A DNA stretch of 64,000 bases from an uncultured Marivita sp. (lineage in GTDB: Bacteria; Pseudomonadota; Alphaproteobacteria; Rhodobacterales; Rhodobacteraceae). The stretch covers positions 1 through 64,000 of the forward strand of contig CANNCS010000003.1 of the NCBI GenBank assembly GCA_947503115.1, in the 5' to 3' direction. This document shows, piece after piece, positions 34,829-44,078 of the stretch. How positions within the stretch are numbered: position 1 is the stretch's first letter; each line of letters starts with the position of its first letter. The translations under genes were made by a program, and so were the position numbers. Below the pieces are notes generated by a model that saw nothing but the letters and a program-made list of their open reading frames with translations, was not told the DNA's origin and did not search any database.

Positions 34829-35376
34829 GCGATGTTCGGGTCCTTGGTGTCACCAGCGATCTGGTACTCGTCCTTTGCAGGAACAAATCCCACACCCTTG
34901 CGGGCAGAGCCCCATTTACGGCTGAGCGCGATCAGGTGCAAGGCAGCAGCCGCAGCCCCGCCGCCTTTGTTCTGACCATCCGCCTGCGCGCGGGCTTCTG
35001 CCTGTGCCATGTTCTCGACCGTCAAGATACCATTGCCGATGCAAAGCCCCTGTAAACCAAGCAGGGTCAACCCACGCGAGCTGTCATTACACACAGTGTC
35101 GTAATGCGTGGTTTCGCCCCGGATGATGCAGCCCAAGGCGACATAGCCATCGAAATTCGACATGCGTTCTGCAATGCCAATAGCCGTCGGAACCTCCAAC
35201 GCGCCGGGGACTTCGACCAGTTCATGTGTACCGCCACACGCCTCGATCTCGGCCTGCGCCCCAGCGATCAGCTGATCCGCGATATCCTTGTAATAGGGCG
35301 CGACCACTATCAAAAGCTTAACGGGCTTATCGAAATTCGGCCGTGCTAGTGTGTAGTGCTCAACAGATGCCGCCAT
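34825..35376 (-). CDS. ribH: 6,7-dimethyl-8-ribityllumazine synthase
   Basis: A 183-residue enzyme that condenses the ribBA product with the aminopyrimidine to give lumazine, the riboflavin precursor. VPGALEVPTAIGIA and YVALGCIIRGETTHYD are the substrate-binding segments, and GLTLLGLQ-LCIGNGILTVE is the conserved GI/LTVEN block. It abuts ribBA with shared bases at 35376 and overlaps nusB. Confidence 0.93.
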   Translation of the reverse strand: MAASVEHYTLARPNFDKPVKLLIVVAPYYKDIADQLIAGAQAEIEACGGTHELVEVPGALEVPTAIGIAERMSNFDGYVALGCIIRGETTHYDTVCNDSSRGLTLLGLQGLCIGNGILTVENMAQAEARAQADGQNKGGGAAAAALHLIALSRKWGSARKGVGFVPAKDEYQIAGDTKDPNIA

Positions 35377-36518
35377 CAGCCCAACTCCGAAATTTTGCGT
35401 GTTCCAACGATTTGAAGGCCATAGGCGTCCAAGCCGACAACCTTGGGCGTCGGTGAATTCGTCAGCAGCGTCAGTTTCGACAGACCCAGCGACGACAAAA
35501 TCTGCGCACCCAACCCATATTGGCGCAGCGTCTTGGGCGACACTTCGTCCCCGACATCCAGCTTCATCGATGTGTCCCGCAGCAGCACAACAACGCCCCT
35601 GCCCTCAGCCGCAACCGCCTGCATCGCATCTTGGAATTCGTCCGCACGCCCCTTTGGACCAGCGCCCACCACGTCCAGCATCGGATCCAAAGCGTGCATT
35701 CGCACCAGCACCGGATCATCGCCCGACAGATCACCCTTGGTCAGCACGATATGTTCGTCGCCATGGGTTTCGTCGGTGTAAATCCGCATCTGCCAGTCAC
35801 CGCCAAATTCCGAGGTGATGGTCTCTTCCTTACGCACCCGAACAAGATTATCGTGGCGACGGCGATACGCGATCAGGTCGCTGATCGTCCCGATCTTGAG
35901 GTTATGCCGCTGCGCAAAGGCCACCAGTTCGGGCAAACGGGACATCGACCCGTCTTCGTTCATGATCTCGCAAATCACACCCGCTGAGTTCAGCCCCGCC
36001 AGACGCGACACATCCACTGCCGCTTCGGTATGACCTGCACGCACCAAGACACCGCCGTCTTTTGCCCGCAACGGGAACACATGCCCCGGTGTCGCAATGT
36101 CCTGCGCACCCTTCGTGCCGTCGATGGCCACAGACACGGTGCGCGCGCGATCCGCTGCCGAAATCCCTGTCGTTACACCTTCACGCGCCTCGATGGACAC
36201 TGTGAACGCCGTTTCGTGCCGAGACGAATTGTTGGTCGACATGAGCTGCAGCCCAAGTTCCTCGATTCGACTTGAGGTCATCGCGAGGCAGATCAATCCA
36301 CGGCCGTGCGTCGCCATAAAATTGATTACGTCCGGTGTCGCCCATTGCGCGGGAATCACCAGATCTCCTTCGTTCTCGCGATCTTCGTGATCGACAAGAA
36401 TGAACATCTTACCGTTACGCGCATCGTCTATGATCTCTTCGACCGAAGAAATGGCGTCTTTCCAGTTTTCCTCAACCGGACCGGGGGTTTCAAATGTCGT
36501 CACGCGGACCTCCGTCAT
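35376..36518 (-). CDS. ribB: 3,4-dihydroxy-2-butanone-4-phosphate synthase with degenerate GTP cyclohydrolase II domain
   Basis: A 380-residue two-domain protein. The DHBP-synthase domain (1-205) is intact: DHEDRENEGD at 43-52, THGRGLIC at 70-77, and the GHVFPLRAKDGGVLVRAGHTEA block. The C-terminal half has the RibA fold but not its three zinc cysteines: the expected C-x2-GD-x8-C-x-C position reads MHALDPMLDVVGAGPKGRAD. GTP cyclohydrolase II activity must therefore come from another gene. The start is ATG 36518. No FMN riboswitch is visible. Confidence 0.9.
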   Translation of the reverse strand: MTEVRVTTFETPGPVEENWKDAISSVEEIIDDARNGKMFILVDHEDRENEGDLVIPAQWATPDVINFMATHGRGLICLAMTSSRIEELGLQLMSTNNSSRHETAFTVSIEAREGVTTGISAADRARTVSVAIDGTKGAQDIATPGHVFPLRAKDGGVLVRAGHTEAAVDVSRLAGLNSAGVICEIMNEDGSMSRLPELVAFAQRHNLKIGTISDLIAYRRRHDNLVRVRKEETITSEFGGDWQMRIYTDETHGDEHIVLTKGDLSGDDPVLVRMHALDPMLDVVGAGPKGRADEFQDAMQAVAAEGRGVVVLLRDTSMKLDVGDEVSPKTLRQYGLGAQILSSLGLSKLTLLTNSPTPKVVGLDAYGLQIVGTRKISELG

Positions 36519-36567
36519 TGCCCTTGGGGGCTTAAAACACAGCGCCGGAATTGACCAGTGCAACGTC

Positions 36568-36703
36568 CCGTACGGACGCACCGTACGGTGCAACACAACT
36601 AACCGTACGGTTCACCCAAAACTGTGCCCAAATCGACGGAAAAGCTGCAAAAACCGCAATAATACCTCATGAACCGTACAAACCCGGCGGTCCAAACGTA
36701 CGG
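36568..36703. promoter_or_regulatory. cluster of CCGTACGG palindromes
   Basis: Three exact CCGTACGG octamers (36568, 36581, 36603) and two near-copies (CCGTACAA at 36673, ACGTACGG at 36696) lie between ribB and the zinc-ribbon gene. Centre spacings are 13, 22, 70 and 23 bp, so two pairs are about two helical turns apart. Two copies extend to ACCGTACGGT-like 10-mers. They precede ribB at 50-185 bp and look like an operator array for an unidentified regulator. Confidence 0.55.
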
Positions 36704-36704
36704 A

Positions 36705-37031
36705 TCAGTCAAAAATATCTTCAATCACGTCGAACGCTTCTTCGAAAAACCGCCGCGTCAGTGTCTTGCGCTTTTTTGGTTTTTTCTTCTTCGACCCTTT
36801 TGCCTCACGATCCCACGCGGGAAACGGGGTTGGCGCAGTCTTGGGTCGGCTGGCATGTCGATGCTTTGTTGCGATCGGTGCTTCCCCGACCTCAGCACGC
36901 AGCATCTTCATGTCATGCAACGGCGCACCACAGGCCGAACAGCTTAACTCGCGCCGCGTTTCCCCTTTTAAAACAAGGGCTGCACGGGTTCCGCAATAGC
37001 AGCAAGTAGCGATCTTCGTTCCATGGGGCAT
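36705..37031 (-). CDS. zinc-ribbon protein of unknown function
   Basis: A 108-residue protein. Two CxxC knuckles (C10-x2-C13 in TCCYCG and C31-x2-C34 in SCSACG) form a zinc ribbon in the first 40 residues. The middle is basic (KGSKKKKPKKRKTLTRR) and the end acidic and aromatic (FFEEAFDVIEDIFD). The layout suggests a nucleic-acid or ribosome-associated adaptor. ATG 37031 is used, with GGAG upstream. One of the CCGTACGG-like sites lies at its stop. Confidence 0.7.
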   Translation of the reverse strand: MPHGTKIATCCYCGTRAALVLKGETRRELSCSACGAPLHDMKMLRAEVGEAPIATKHRHASRPKTAPTPFPAWDREAKGSKKKKPKKRKTLTRRFFEEAFDVIEDIFD

Positions 37032-37080
37032 GACGTCTCCTTCGTCAGAGATATTGGCACGCCACCCCCTGACCGCAAGT

Positions 37081-37860
37081 TCACGCCCGTGCGGCGTATA
37101 GCGCCACCGCCGCCGCGTTCGACACGTTGAGAGACCCGAACGCCTGTGCAAAGGGGATCTTCACCAAGGCATCACAGGTTTCTTTTGTCTTCTGTCGCAA
37201 ACCCGGCCCCTCGGCTCCAAGTACCAGCGCAATTGGTCTGTCACGCACCGGAGCGATGGCGTCATCTATCGACTGCTCGGCTTCACCATCAAGACCAAAG
37301 ATGACGTAACCCATTGATCTTAAACGCTCCATCGACTCAGCAAGATTGCGTTCGCGCAGATACGGCTGCCGCTCCAATGCGCCAGAGGCAGTCTTCGCCA
37401 ATGCGCCTGTTTCTGGTGCCGAATGATGCAACGTGCCCACAACAGCCGATGCACCAAACACTTCGGCAGACCGGAGAATCGCCCCCACATTGTGCGGATC
37501 TGTCACCCGATCGAGCATGACAATACGCGGAGGACCGTCCCCCGACCCAAGTGCCACATCCTCCAAGCGCCCCCAGTTCAACGGCTTCACTTCCAACGCC
37601 GCGCCTTGGTGTACGGATTGCGGATCAATCGGCGCTGCGAACTTTCGCGGATCACTCATTTCCGCTTCGATTCCAGCGACTTCAATGGCATCAGCCAATT
37701 TATCCATCGCATTGCGCGTCACCACCAACCGCAGCCGCTCGCGGTTCGGGTTGACCAGTGCATCGCGCACGGCATGCAAACCGAACAGCCAAACGGTTTC
37801 TGCAGCGGCCGCTTTCTTGGACTGCTCTTTGGCCACCACCCATTTCGGTTTTTTGACCAT
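37081..37860 (-). CDS. rlmB: 23S rRNA (guanosine-2251-2'-O)-methyltransferase
   Basis: A 259-residue SPOUT (TrmH-family) methyltransferase. LFGLHAVRDALVNPNRERL is the N-terminal substrate domain start. The trefoil-knot motifs are MLDRVTDPHNVGAILRSAEVFGA, ALVLGAEGPGLRQKT and PFAQAFGSLNVSNAAAVALY. Length and N-terminal domain favour RlmB. It is divergent from tRNA-Tyr. Confidence 0.9.
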   Translation of the reverse strand: MVKKPKWVVAKEQSKKAAAAETVWLFGLHAVRDALVNPNRERLRLVVTRNAMDKLADAIEVAGIEAEMSDPRKFAAPIDPQSVHQGAALEVKPLNWGRLEDVALGSGDGPPRIVMLDRVTDPHNVGAILRSAEVFGASAVVGTLHHSAPETGALAKTASGALERQPYLRERNLAESMERLRSMGYVIFGLDGEAEQSIDDAIAPVRDRPIALVLGAEGPGLRQKTKETCDALVKIPFAQAFGSLNVSNAAAVALYAARA

Positions 37861-37980
37861 GACAGTCCCTTCCTTCCCGCAGTTTTTTGTACCTGTCGCT
37901 TGATGGGATTTTCCTGTTGACGCCGCAAGGGGGCAATTGTAATCACCCGCTCACGCCAAGGGCTAGGCCTTTGGGTAAGT

Positions 37981-38064
37981 GGGCGACAGGCCGCAAGGTG
38001 TGGCAGGGGACTGTAACTCCCTCGCGGAGACGCACGCCTGGTTCGATTCCAGGGTCGCCCACCA
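37981..38064 (+). tRNA. tRNA-Tyr (GTA)
   Basis: An 84-nt class-II tRNA: acceptor GGGCGAC / GTCGCCC, anticodon loop CTGTAAC (GTA), a long variable arm (CTCGCGGAGACGC) as expected for tyrosine, T-loop GTTCGATTCC, A73 and an encoded CCA. Confidence 0.96.
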
Positions 38065-38153
38065 CTTATCCCTAAATGTCAAAGTGAACGCGATGCATCA
38101 GCTAACCGATGCAAGCATTTGACTTTTATCGCAATTACAGCCCTAATCTTGGC

Positions 38154-39419
38154 ATGACCGAGATCGACATGCTCCGCACCCAGGCCCGGCTATTGTTTGA
38201 CGCTGCTGTGACAGCCGCAGATCCTGCGCATGCTGTGAGACGCGGATTGGGGCAATCCCCGCTGCCTCCGCAAGACCCCGCCGGAAGGACATTCCTGATC
38301 GCTATTGGCAAAGCCGCGCCCGCAATGTTGCGCGAAGCGCTGAAGGCATTGCCCCCCCCCTACGCCGCTCTTGCGGTCACGCACCACGAAAACGACGCAA
38401 CGCTACAAGGTGCCGAGCTTTTACGCGCAGGACACCCCGTCCCCGACGAGGCTGGCGCACGGGCCGCGCAGCGTGTGATGGCTCTTTTGTCGGAAGCTAC
38501 CGAAAAGGACAGGGTTATCGCGTTGATTTCTGGGGGCGGCTCTGCGCTGTTGCCCGCCCCGCCTGAGGGTGTCAGCCTGACAGACAAGGCACGGCTAAAC
38601 GATCTGTTGCTTTCGGCCGGGCTCGACATTGTGCAAATGAACCTTGTGCGCCAACAGGTTAGCCTGCTCAAAGGCGGTGGCTTTGTGCGTCACGCCGCCC
38701 CTGCACCGGTCTATGCATACCTACTTTCGGACGTGATCGGTGACGACTTGCGCGCAATTGCGTCTGGCCCCACGGTCAGCGCGATCGGAACCGCAGCAGA
38801 TGCGATCGAAACGCTCAAATCCGCCGTGATCTGGGACGCGACACCAACATCGATTCGCACTCATCTCGAAACAAACAAGCATAAAGAACCAGCGCCTTTG
38901 CCAAAGGTCAGCAATACGCTTGTCGGATCAAACCGCCTGTCGCTCGAAGCGATGCTGCACGAGGCGAGTAGCATTGGCCTGAACGCCCGCATCGTCAGCG
39001 ATGCGCTGGTCGGGGATGTAGATGCCGCCGCACAAGAGGTGTTGGCCGAACTGATCGCACGCCCGGAACCCACCGCTCTGCTTTTTGGCGGCGAAACCAC
39101 AGTGAAACTCACGGGCACCGGGCGCGGCGGACGCAATCAGGAACTCGCCCTTCGCGTCGCTATGCAAACATCTGAAATCACGGCGAAATGGGTTTTCCTG
39201 TCTGGAGGTACCGATGGCCGAGATGGCCCGACCGACGCCGCAGGCGGTGTGGTCGATGCTGGAACCCTAACCCGGATCAAGGCCGCAGGTCAGGACGTGA
39301 CAACATTGTTGGCCAACAATGACAGCTATGCAGCGCTCGCCGCTGCGGGTGACCTGTTGATGACCCGCGCCACTGGCACCAATGTGGCCGATGTTCAGGT
39401 CTTGCTTATCGCGCCCTGA
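38154..39419 (+). CDS. glycerate 2-kinase (DUF4147/MOFRL)
   Basis: A 421-residue class-II glycerate kinase (GckA/TtuD type), which phosphorylates D-glycerate to 2-phosphoglycerate in the serine/glyoxylate routes. The N-terminal domain has FLIAIGKAAPAML and VIALISGGGSALL; the C-terminal MOFRL domain has LLFGGETTVKLTGTGRGGRNQELAL and FLSGGTDGRDGPTDAAGG. Starts at 38109, 38154 and 38169 are all possible; none has a strong ribosome binding site. Older annotations call such genes hydroxypyruvate reductase. Its end overlaps pxpA by 25 bp, convergently. Confidence 0.85.
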   Translation: MTEIDMLRTQARLLFDAAVTAADPAHAVRRGLGQSPLPPQDPAGRTFLIAIGKAAPAMLREALKALPPPYAALAVTHHENDATLQGAELLRAGHPVPDEAGARAAQRVMALLSEATEKDRVIALISGGGSALLPAPPEGVSLTDKARLNDLLLSAGLDIVQMNLVRQQVSLLKGGGFVRHAAPAPVYAYLLSDVIGDDLRAIASGPTVSAIGTAADAIETLKSAVIWDATPTSIRTHLETNKHKEPAPLPKVSNTLVGSNRLSLEAMLHEASSIGLNARIVSDALVGDVDAAAQEVLAELIARPEPTALLFGGETTVKLTGTGRGGRNQELALRVAMQTSEITAKWVFLSGGTDGRDGPTDAAGGVVDAGTLTRIKAAGQDVTTLLANNDSYAALAAAGDLLMTRATGTNVADVQVLLIAP

Positions 39420-40177
39420 CGCCCTTCAAACCGCTGCAACGTCACACCGGCACCAGCCAGCGCGCCGCGCACCGTGCGGGCGATCTGCACCGCCGTTGCG
39501 CCATCACCATGCAGGCAAATCGTGTCCACAGCCGCCGGGATATGTTTGCCGCTTTCGGTGATAATCGCGCCCGCCGTGACCATGTCGACCATGCGCTGCC
39601 CCGCAACGTCCGCGTCATGAATCACCGCCCCCGGCAGGCTTCGGTCCACCAAGGTTGCATCGTCATTATAGGCCCGATCCGCGAAGATCTCGCCCGCCCA
39701 ACGACAGCCCAGCGCCTCGACCGCATCCTGTTGCTGAGTCGCGGCCAGCACCATGATGATAATATCCGGGTTCACCGACAGCGCGCCTTCGTAACACGCC
39801 GTCGCCATCGCGACATCCTCGGATGCCATGTTGGCCAGCGCGCCATGAAGCTTCAGATGCCGCACGTCTCCGCCAACCGAAGCCGCCATCGCTTGCGCCG
39901 CACCCAATTGATAACGCACGAGATTTCTCAAGGAGTCATGGCTCAGATGCATCCGGCGCCGACCAAATCCCTGCAAGTCAGGAAAGCCGGGATGTGCCCC
40001 GATTCCCACACCGTTGTTCACCGCAAGAGACATGGTTTCCGACATCACATCCCAGTCGCCCGCATGAAACCCGCAAGCCACATTGGCCGAGGTAATGACC
40101 TCAAGCAGCGCCGCATCCGATCCCATCGGCCACGGCCCAAAGCTTTCTCCCATATCGGCGTTCAGATCGACATGCAT
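39395..40177 (-). CDS. pxpA: 5-oxoprolinase subunit A (LamB/YcsF)
   Basis: A 260-residue subunit of the ATP-dependent prokaryotic 5-oxoprolinase, which opens 5-oxo-L-proline to glutamate. The start DLNADMGESFGPW and VACGFHAGDWDVM, GVGIGAHPGFPDLQGFGRR and CLHGDGATAV motifs are family hallmarks. It is the last gene of pxpB-pxpC-pxpA, three bases after pxpC. The pathway links with glutamine/glutamyl metabolism, where 5-oxoproline forms spontaneously. Confidence 0.93.
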   Translation of the reverse strand: MHVDLNADMGESFGPWPMGSDAALLEVITSANVACGFHAGDWDVMSETMSLAVNNGVGIGAHPGFPDLQGFGRRRMHLSHDSLRNLVRYQLGAAQAMAASVGGDVRHLKLHGALANMASEDVAMATACYEGALSVNPDIIIMVLAATQQQDAVEALGCRWAGEIFADRAYNDDATLVDRSLPGAVIHDADVAGQRMVDMVTAGAIITESGKHIPAAVDTICLHGDGATAVQIARTVRGALAGAGVTLQRFEGRQGAISKT

Positions 40178-40180
40178 AGC

Positions 40181-41203
40181 TCACTCCTTTTCGTCACGGA
40201 CGTCACCCGCTGTGACCCCGCTGATCAATTGATAGCTCAGCAGATCGCGAATCTGCGATGGATCGCGCACCAACGGCGCGCACAGTTTCGGCAAGGCGCG
40301 CAAATGGTCACGTCGCTTGCGTTCCGCCTCCAGCGCTTCAGTGCGTGAAACAAAGCGGAATCGCAGCACACCCCCCGCAGGTGTCTGTACCGCGCGAGGC
40401 AAATCAGCGGGAATCACAGTGGCGATTCTTGGATAGCCGCCGGTTGTCTGGCTTTCCCACAACAGCAGATAAGGTGTGCCATCACCGGTGACCTGAATAT
40501 CACCAGGCAGAATCGATTCCGAAAGAATGTTCAGCCCCGCAGAAGTGGCAAACCCCTCCCCGTCGGAATTGAGTCGCATTCCCATACGGTTGGCCCGCGC
40601 ATCGCGGGAAAACGCGGTCTCTGTGAACCGCTCCCGTGTCCTTGCGTCAAAAACCGCTGTCTGAAAGCTCTCGATCACACGCAGAACACCACCGTCGAAC
40701 CGGGCGTCCTGCGGCAGACTTAGCCCAACAGCACTGCCGCGATCCTCGGCCACCGGAAGAACCTCACCCGCCTGCACGGCCCTGCCGATTCCGGCTGCCA
40801 AATGCGCCGACCGCGACCCAAGCTGTTTCGGCAGGTCAAACCCACCCCCCACATGCAGGTATCCATAGCTACCGGCCGAAGCACCTCCGACCTCGATCCG
40901 GGCGCCGGAATGCACTGTATGAGAGGCGTTCCAAACCAAAGGCGCACCATCCAGCATCGCCCGCATCGGCGCGCCCGTAAGGGCAATGCGCAAAGGTGCT
41001 GTCGCCTCGAACACGCCGCCTGAGCCCGGCAATTCCAAAGCCGCGCATTCGGTCGATTGCCCCAGCAAGGCTGCACCTTCGGCCAAGGCAAGCGGATCCG
41101 CCGCCCCACCCCGCGAAACGCCAAACGCGCGATATCCGGCACGGCCTTGGTCCTGCACCGTGGCACCCGGTGCGATGCGATGGACAGTCAGCGCACGGGT
41201 CAT
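40181..41203 (-). CDS. pxpC: 5-oxoprolinase subunit C
   Basis: A 340-residue carboxyltransferase-subdomain protein (KipA/AHS2 type). GATVQDQGRAGYRAFGVSRGGAAD is the N-terminal signature, with SYGYLHVGGGFD and RANRMGMRL following. It overlaps pxpB by four bases. With pxpB it forms the ATP-dependent module fed by PxpA. Confidence 0.92.
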   Translation of the reverse strand: MTRALTVHRIAPGATVQDQGRAGYRAFGVSRGGAADPLALAEGAALLGQSTECAALELPGSGGVFEATAPLRIALTGAPMRAMLDGAPLVWNASHTVHSGARIEVGGASAGSYGYLHVGGGFDLPKQLGSRSAHLAAGIGRAVQAGEVLPVAEDRGSAVGLSLPQDARFDGGVLRVIESFQTAVFDARTRERFTETAFSRDARANRMGMRLNSDGEGFATSAGLNILSESILPGDIQVTGDGTPYLLLWESQTTGGYPRIATVIPADLPRAVQTPAGGVLRFRFVSRTEALEAERKRRDHLRALPKLCAPLVRDPSQIRDLLSYQLISGVTAGDVRDEKE

Positions 41204-41946
41204 TGAATCGCCTCTATCAAGGCACCGCCATCGGGATCATTCTTGTGCCGCTCCAACACATCGGGGCTTGCCTGCACGAATTGCACCTCATCCCCTGGAC
41301 GCAGGAAAAAGGGCGTATCGCTATCTTCTCGAAACAGCCGCAACGCGGTTTGCCCGATATGCCGCCAGCCCGTAGGGTTGGCCACCGAAAACAGAACGAA
41401 CTGCCGGATCGCAACCACCAAAGCGCCTTCAGGCACAGCCTTGGTCAGCGCAGTTTGGCGCGGGATGTTCCACGCTTCGGGCAAAAGGCCAAGATACGGC
41501 TGACCAGGGGCGAATCCGATGGTCTGCACCCGCACGCGCGCCTCCGACATCTGGGCGATGGCTGCCTCGACAGTGAGGCCAGCCGCCTGTGCCGCTTCTT
41601 CCAGCTGCGGGGCCAGTTCGGTGCCATAGACCGTGGGCACCCTGATGAACCGCCGTCCATCGGGCATCGGCGCGGCATACCAATCCTGCTCGGCCAAAAG
41701 TTCAGTCAACCTACCAGTCAGAGCCTCAAGGCTCAGATGCAAAGGATCGAATTGAACGAAGACCGACACCAGAGACGGTGCGCATTCTTCGACGCCGTCG
41801 ATTCCGGCGCGTGCGACCGCAGCGGTAAAGGCCAGTGCTGCCCGGTTGCCCGGTTCGGTCAGCGTATCGCCAAAGCTCACCAGTACTCCGTTCAAACCCG
41901 CAGAGCGGATAACGGGAGCAAAAGAAAGGAATGTCGTGCCAGTCAT
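41200..41946 (-). CDS. pxpB: 5-oxoprolinase subunit B
   Basis: A 248-residue KipI/AHS1-type protein. GDTLTEPGNRAALAF, RVPTVYG-ELAPQL and FAPGQPYLGLL are in order, as is PTGWRHIGQTALRLF. ATG 41946 (MTGTTFLSF) is used; a TTG six bases earlier is less likely. First gene of the pxpBCA operon. In Bacillus, KipI also inhibits a sporulation kinase, a role not expected here. Confidence 0.92.
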   Translation of the reverse strand: MTGTTFLSFAPVIRSAGLNGVLVSFGDTLTEPGNRAALAFTAAVARAGIDGVEECAPSLVSVFVQFDPLHLSLEALTGRLTELLAEQDWYAAPMPDGRRFIRVPTVYGTELAPQLEEAAQAAGLTVEAAIAQMSEARVRVQTIGFAPGQPYLGLLPEAWNIPRQTALTKAVPEGALVVAIRQFVLFSVANPTGWRHIGQTALRLFREDSDTPFFLRPGDEVQFVQASPDVLERHKNDPDGGALIEAIQ

Positions 41947-41984
41947 GATCAAGCGGTATCACGCAGGTCGCCTGAAACAAGTCG

Positions 41985-42176
41985 TTAGTGCAGCTTGTCC
42001 GTGGATGCCGCCACGTGTTGCGCAGCCTCGATCGCGGCTTCGATGTCCTCTGGATCGTCCGACGGCACCGCATAGTTGCCGTTCAACCAGCGCGCCAGAT
42101 CGACATCGGCGCAGCGTTTGGAACAGAAAGGACGGGCGTCAGGGTTGGTCTCTTTACCACAGATGGGACAGCTCAT
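41985..42176 (-). CDS. yacG: DNA gyrase inhibitor YacG
   Basis: A 63-residue zinc protein. Four cysteines (3, 6, 18, 22: SCPICGKE and PFCSKRC) bind zinc, followed by DLARWLNGNYAVP, the conserved segment contacting GyrB. It overlaps the upstream RNase-like gene by four bases. The yacG/RNase E-G/maf/infA order is usual in alphaproteobacteria. Confidence 0.9.
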   Translation of the reverse strand: MSCPICGKETNPDARPFCSKRCADVDLARWLNGNYAVPSDDPEDIEAAIEAAQHVAASTDKLH

Positions 42177-43195
42177 GTCAGCACCTCGCTCAGGGAAAGT
42201 CGGTCACGCTTACGTTGTAACTCGATATGCCCAAGCGGCGTCCAGCCGACGAAAACGGTTTCTACACTGTCCCGCTTCAAAGCCGCCCGCAGCGCGCTTT
42301 CGATTTGACGGCGATCTTTCTTGGCTGTGGGGGCTGGATCAATCACGATCTGGCCACCAAGCCCGCGCAACCGCAATTGGCGTGGCAGGTCTTTCACCGC
42401 AGCAAGATTGGCCTTGAGACCCGCCGCAGGGCTGGTGTCGCCCCCAGTGTTCACATCCACCGCGACCAACGCCCGTGTCGGCTCAATTGCCATAGAGGCA
42501 GGGCCACCCAAAGGCACATCGCGGGCTTTCAACCCGTCAAGCACATCCAGAATACCGTGGCGGTCAAAACTGCCATCGGCGCTGTCAATTTCGGCTTTGT
42601 CCGTCCACTCACGCCATGCCAGCAGGTGCGGCCCGTCACCTTCGATCAACGTTTCCGCCTCACCAGTGGCGTCTGCCATCACCTTTGCAGCCAGATCAGA
42701 CATCGCCGCGATGTCATCCGAAATCTCGTCCGCATCCGCGCCTTCGCACGAAGACCGCAGGATCAGGCCAAAATCGCCGCTATCCATGATCTCATGCGCA
42801 ACCGCCAACAGCTCTTCGCGCGCATCTTCATCCTTGATCCGGCGCGACACGTTGATCCCCGGCGCATCCGGCGTGACAATGGCATAACGGCTCTTGAACA
42901 GCACCTTGTGTGTGACCGGAATCGCCTTGCCCGGCTCGGCATACCCCGTGACCTGCACAAGCAGCGTTTGACCGGGGGACAAACCCTTGACTTGCCGTAC
43001 AAAGGCCGACCCGTCGGGCGTACGCAGAAACATCCCACCTTGCCCCTTCATCGGGCGCTCTACGATGGCACGATAAATGGTGCCGGGTGCAGGCTGGTCG
43101 GTGTCAAAAAACAGGTCTTCGACCAGTCCATCCACCATCAGCGCCGCCGCTTCACGATCCCCTATGTGATCAAGTGCGATCAACCGACCTTTCAT
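42173..43195 (-). CDS. RNase E/G-family protein
   Basis: A 340-residue protein related to the catalytic core of RNase E/G. The Mg-binding Asp block [10 protein letters not shown] and the second acidic site QIVIDPAPT are retained. An S1-like segment may occupy residues 30-100, but the zinc-link CPxCxG of RNase E/G is absent and the protein is shorter than RNase G (489 residues). It may be an rRNA-processing enzyme or an inactive relative. The start at 43195 overlaps maf by four bases; the open frame upstream to 43294 lies inside maf. Confidence 0.75.
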   Translation of the reverse strand: MKGRLIALDHIGDREAAALMVDGLVEDLFFDTDQPAPGTIYRAIVERPMKGQGGMFLRTPDGSAFVRQVKGLSPGQTLLVQVTGYAEPGKAIPVTHKVLFKSRYAIVTPDAPGINVSRRIKDEDAREELLAVAHEIMDSGDFGLILRSSCEGADADEISDDIAAMSDLAAKVMADATGEAETLIEGDGPHLLAWREWTDKAEIDSADGSFDRHGILDVLDGLKARDVPLGGPASMAIEPTRALVAVDVNTGGDTSPAAGLKANLAAVKDLPRQLRLRGLGGQIVIDPAPTAKKDRRQIESALRAALKRDSVETVFVGWTPLGHIELQRKRDRLSLSEVLT

Positions 43196-43770
43196 GCCGT
43201 ACCCCCATAAAGCGGATAGCCTGCCGCAACGAGCAGGTTCGCAGTTTCCGCCAAAGGCAGACCGACCACCGCGCTGAAACTGCCGTTGATCCATGGCACA
43301 AACGCGCCTGCAGGGCCTTGGATAGCATAGCCGCCTGCCTTGCCGCGCCAGTCTTCGCTGGCCAGATAGGCGTTCACTTCGGCATCGCTAAGTGACTTCA
43401 TTTTCACCTGCGTGACCACGTCCCGTTCCCACAACTTGTCGCCTCGGCGCACGGCAACCGCCGTGACAACCCGGTGCCTGCGACCAGACAAGGCATACAG
43501 GAACTGCGCCGCTTCGGCCGCATCTTCGGGCTTGCCCAAAATGCGCCGTCCCAAAGCGACAGTGGTGTCCGCAGACAAAACGATCTCTTCGTCGCTGGCA
43601 GGAATCGCCAAAGCCTTCTCGCGCGCAAGACGCACACAATAGGGACGCGGCAATTCGCCGGGACGAGGATCTTCGTTGATATCGGGCGGGCGGATATCAT
43701 CCGCCTCCACCCCGATCTGAGCCAAAAGCTCCCGCCGCCGGGGGCTGCCGGAGCCAAGGATCAGCTTCAT
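43192..43770 (-). CDS. maf: Maf-family nucleoside triphosphate pyrophosphatase
   Basis: A 192-residue house-cleaning enzyme that hydrolyses modified or non-canonical pyrimidine nucleotides. [14 protein letters not shown] is the N-terminal Maf signature, and [18 protein letters not shown] holds the catalytic Asp. AGGYAIQG and [13 protein letters not shown] complete it. It ends seven bases before infA in transcription order. Confidence 0.9.
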   Translation of the reverse strand: MKLILGSGSPRRRELLAQIGVEADDIRPPDINEDPRPGELPRPYCVRLAREKALAIPASDEEIVLSADTTVALGRRILGKPEDAAEAAQFLYALSGRRHRVVTAVAVRRGDKLWERDVVTQVKMKSLSDAEVNAYLASEDWRGKAGGYAIQGPAGAFVPWINGSFSAVVGLPLAETANLLVAAGYPLYGGTA

Positions 43771-43777
43771 GAACCGC

Positions 43778-43996
43778 TTACTTGAAGCGGTAATTGATCC
43801 GACCTTTGGTCAGATCGTAGGGCGTCATTTCGACTTGCACCTTGTCGCCTGCAAGAACACGGATGCGGTTCTTGCGCATCTTGCCTGCCGTGTGCGCGAT
43901 AATCTCATGGCCGTTCTCAAGCTCGACCCGAAACGTCGCGTTAGGCAGGAGTTCCTTAACGACACCGGGAAATTCGAGCGTATCTTCCTTGGCCAT
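43778..43996 (-). CDS. infA: translation initiation factor IF-1
   Basis: A 72-residue S1/OB-fold protein beginning [19 protein letters not shown] and ending KGRINYRFK, with [17 protein letters not shown] in the centre. Length and sequence are canonical. First gene of the infA-maf-RNase-yacG run; GGAGA precedes the ATG. Confidence 0.97.
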   Translation of the reverse strand: MAKEDTLEFPGVVKELLPNATFRVELENGHEIIAHTAGKMRKNRIRVLAGDKVQVEMTPYDLTKGRINYRFK

Positions 43997-44078
43997 GGTT
44001 TCTCCTTAACTAACCACCCCGTCATAGTGCGAGGCGCGCTACTAAATGGGGCCAAACGGCCAATTTATCAAGGCCTAT

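Noticed and set aside
36519-36704. FMN riboswitch upstream of ribB
   Set aside because: No AGGGTGAAATTCC-type core or conserved stems; the region holds CCGTACGG palindromes instead.
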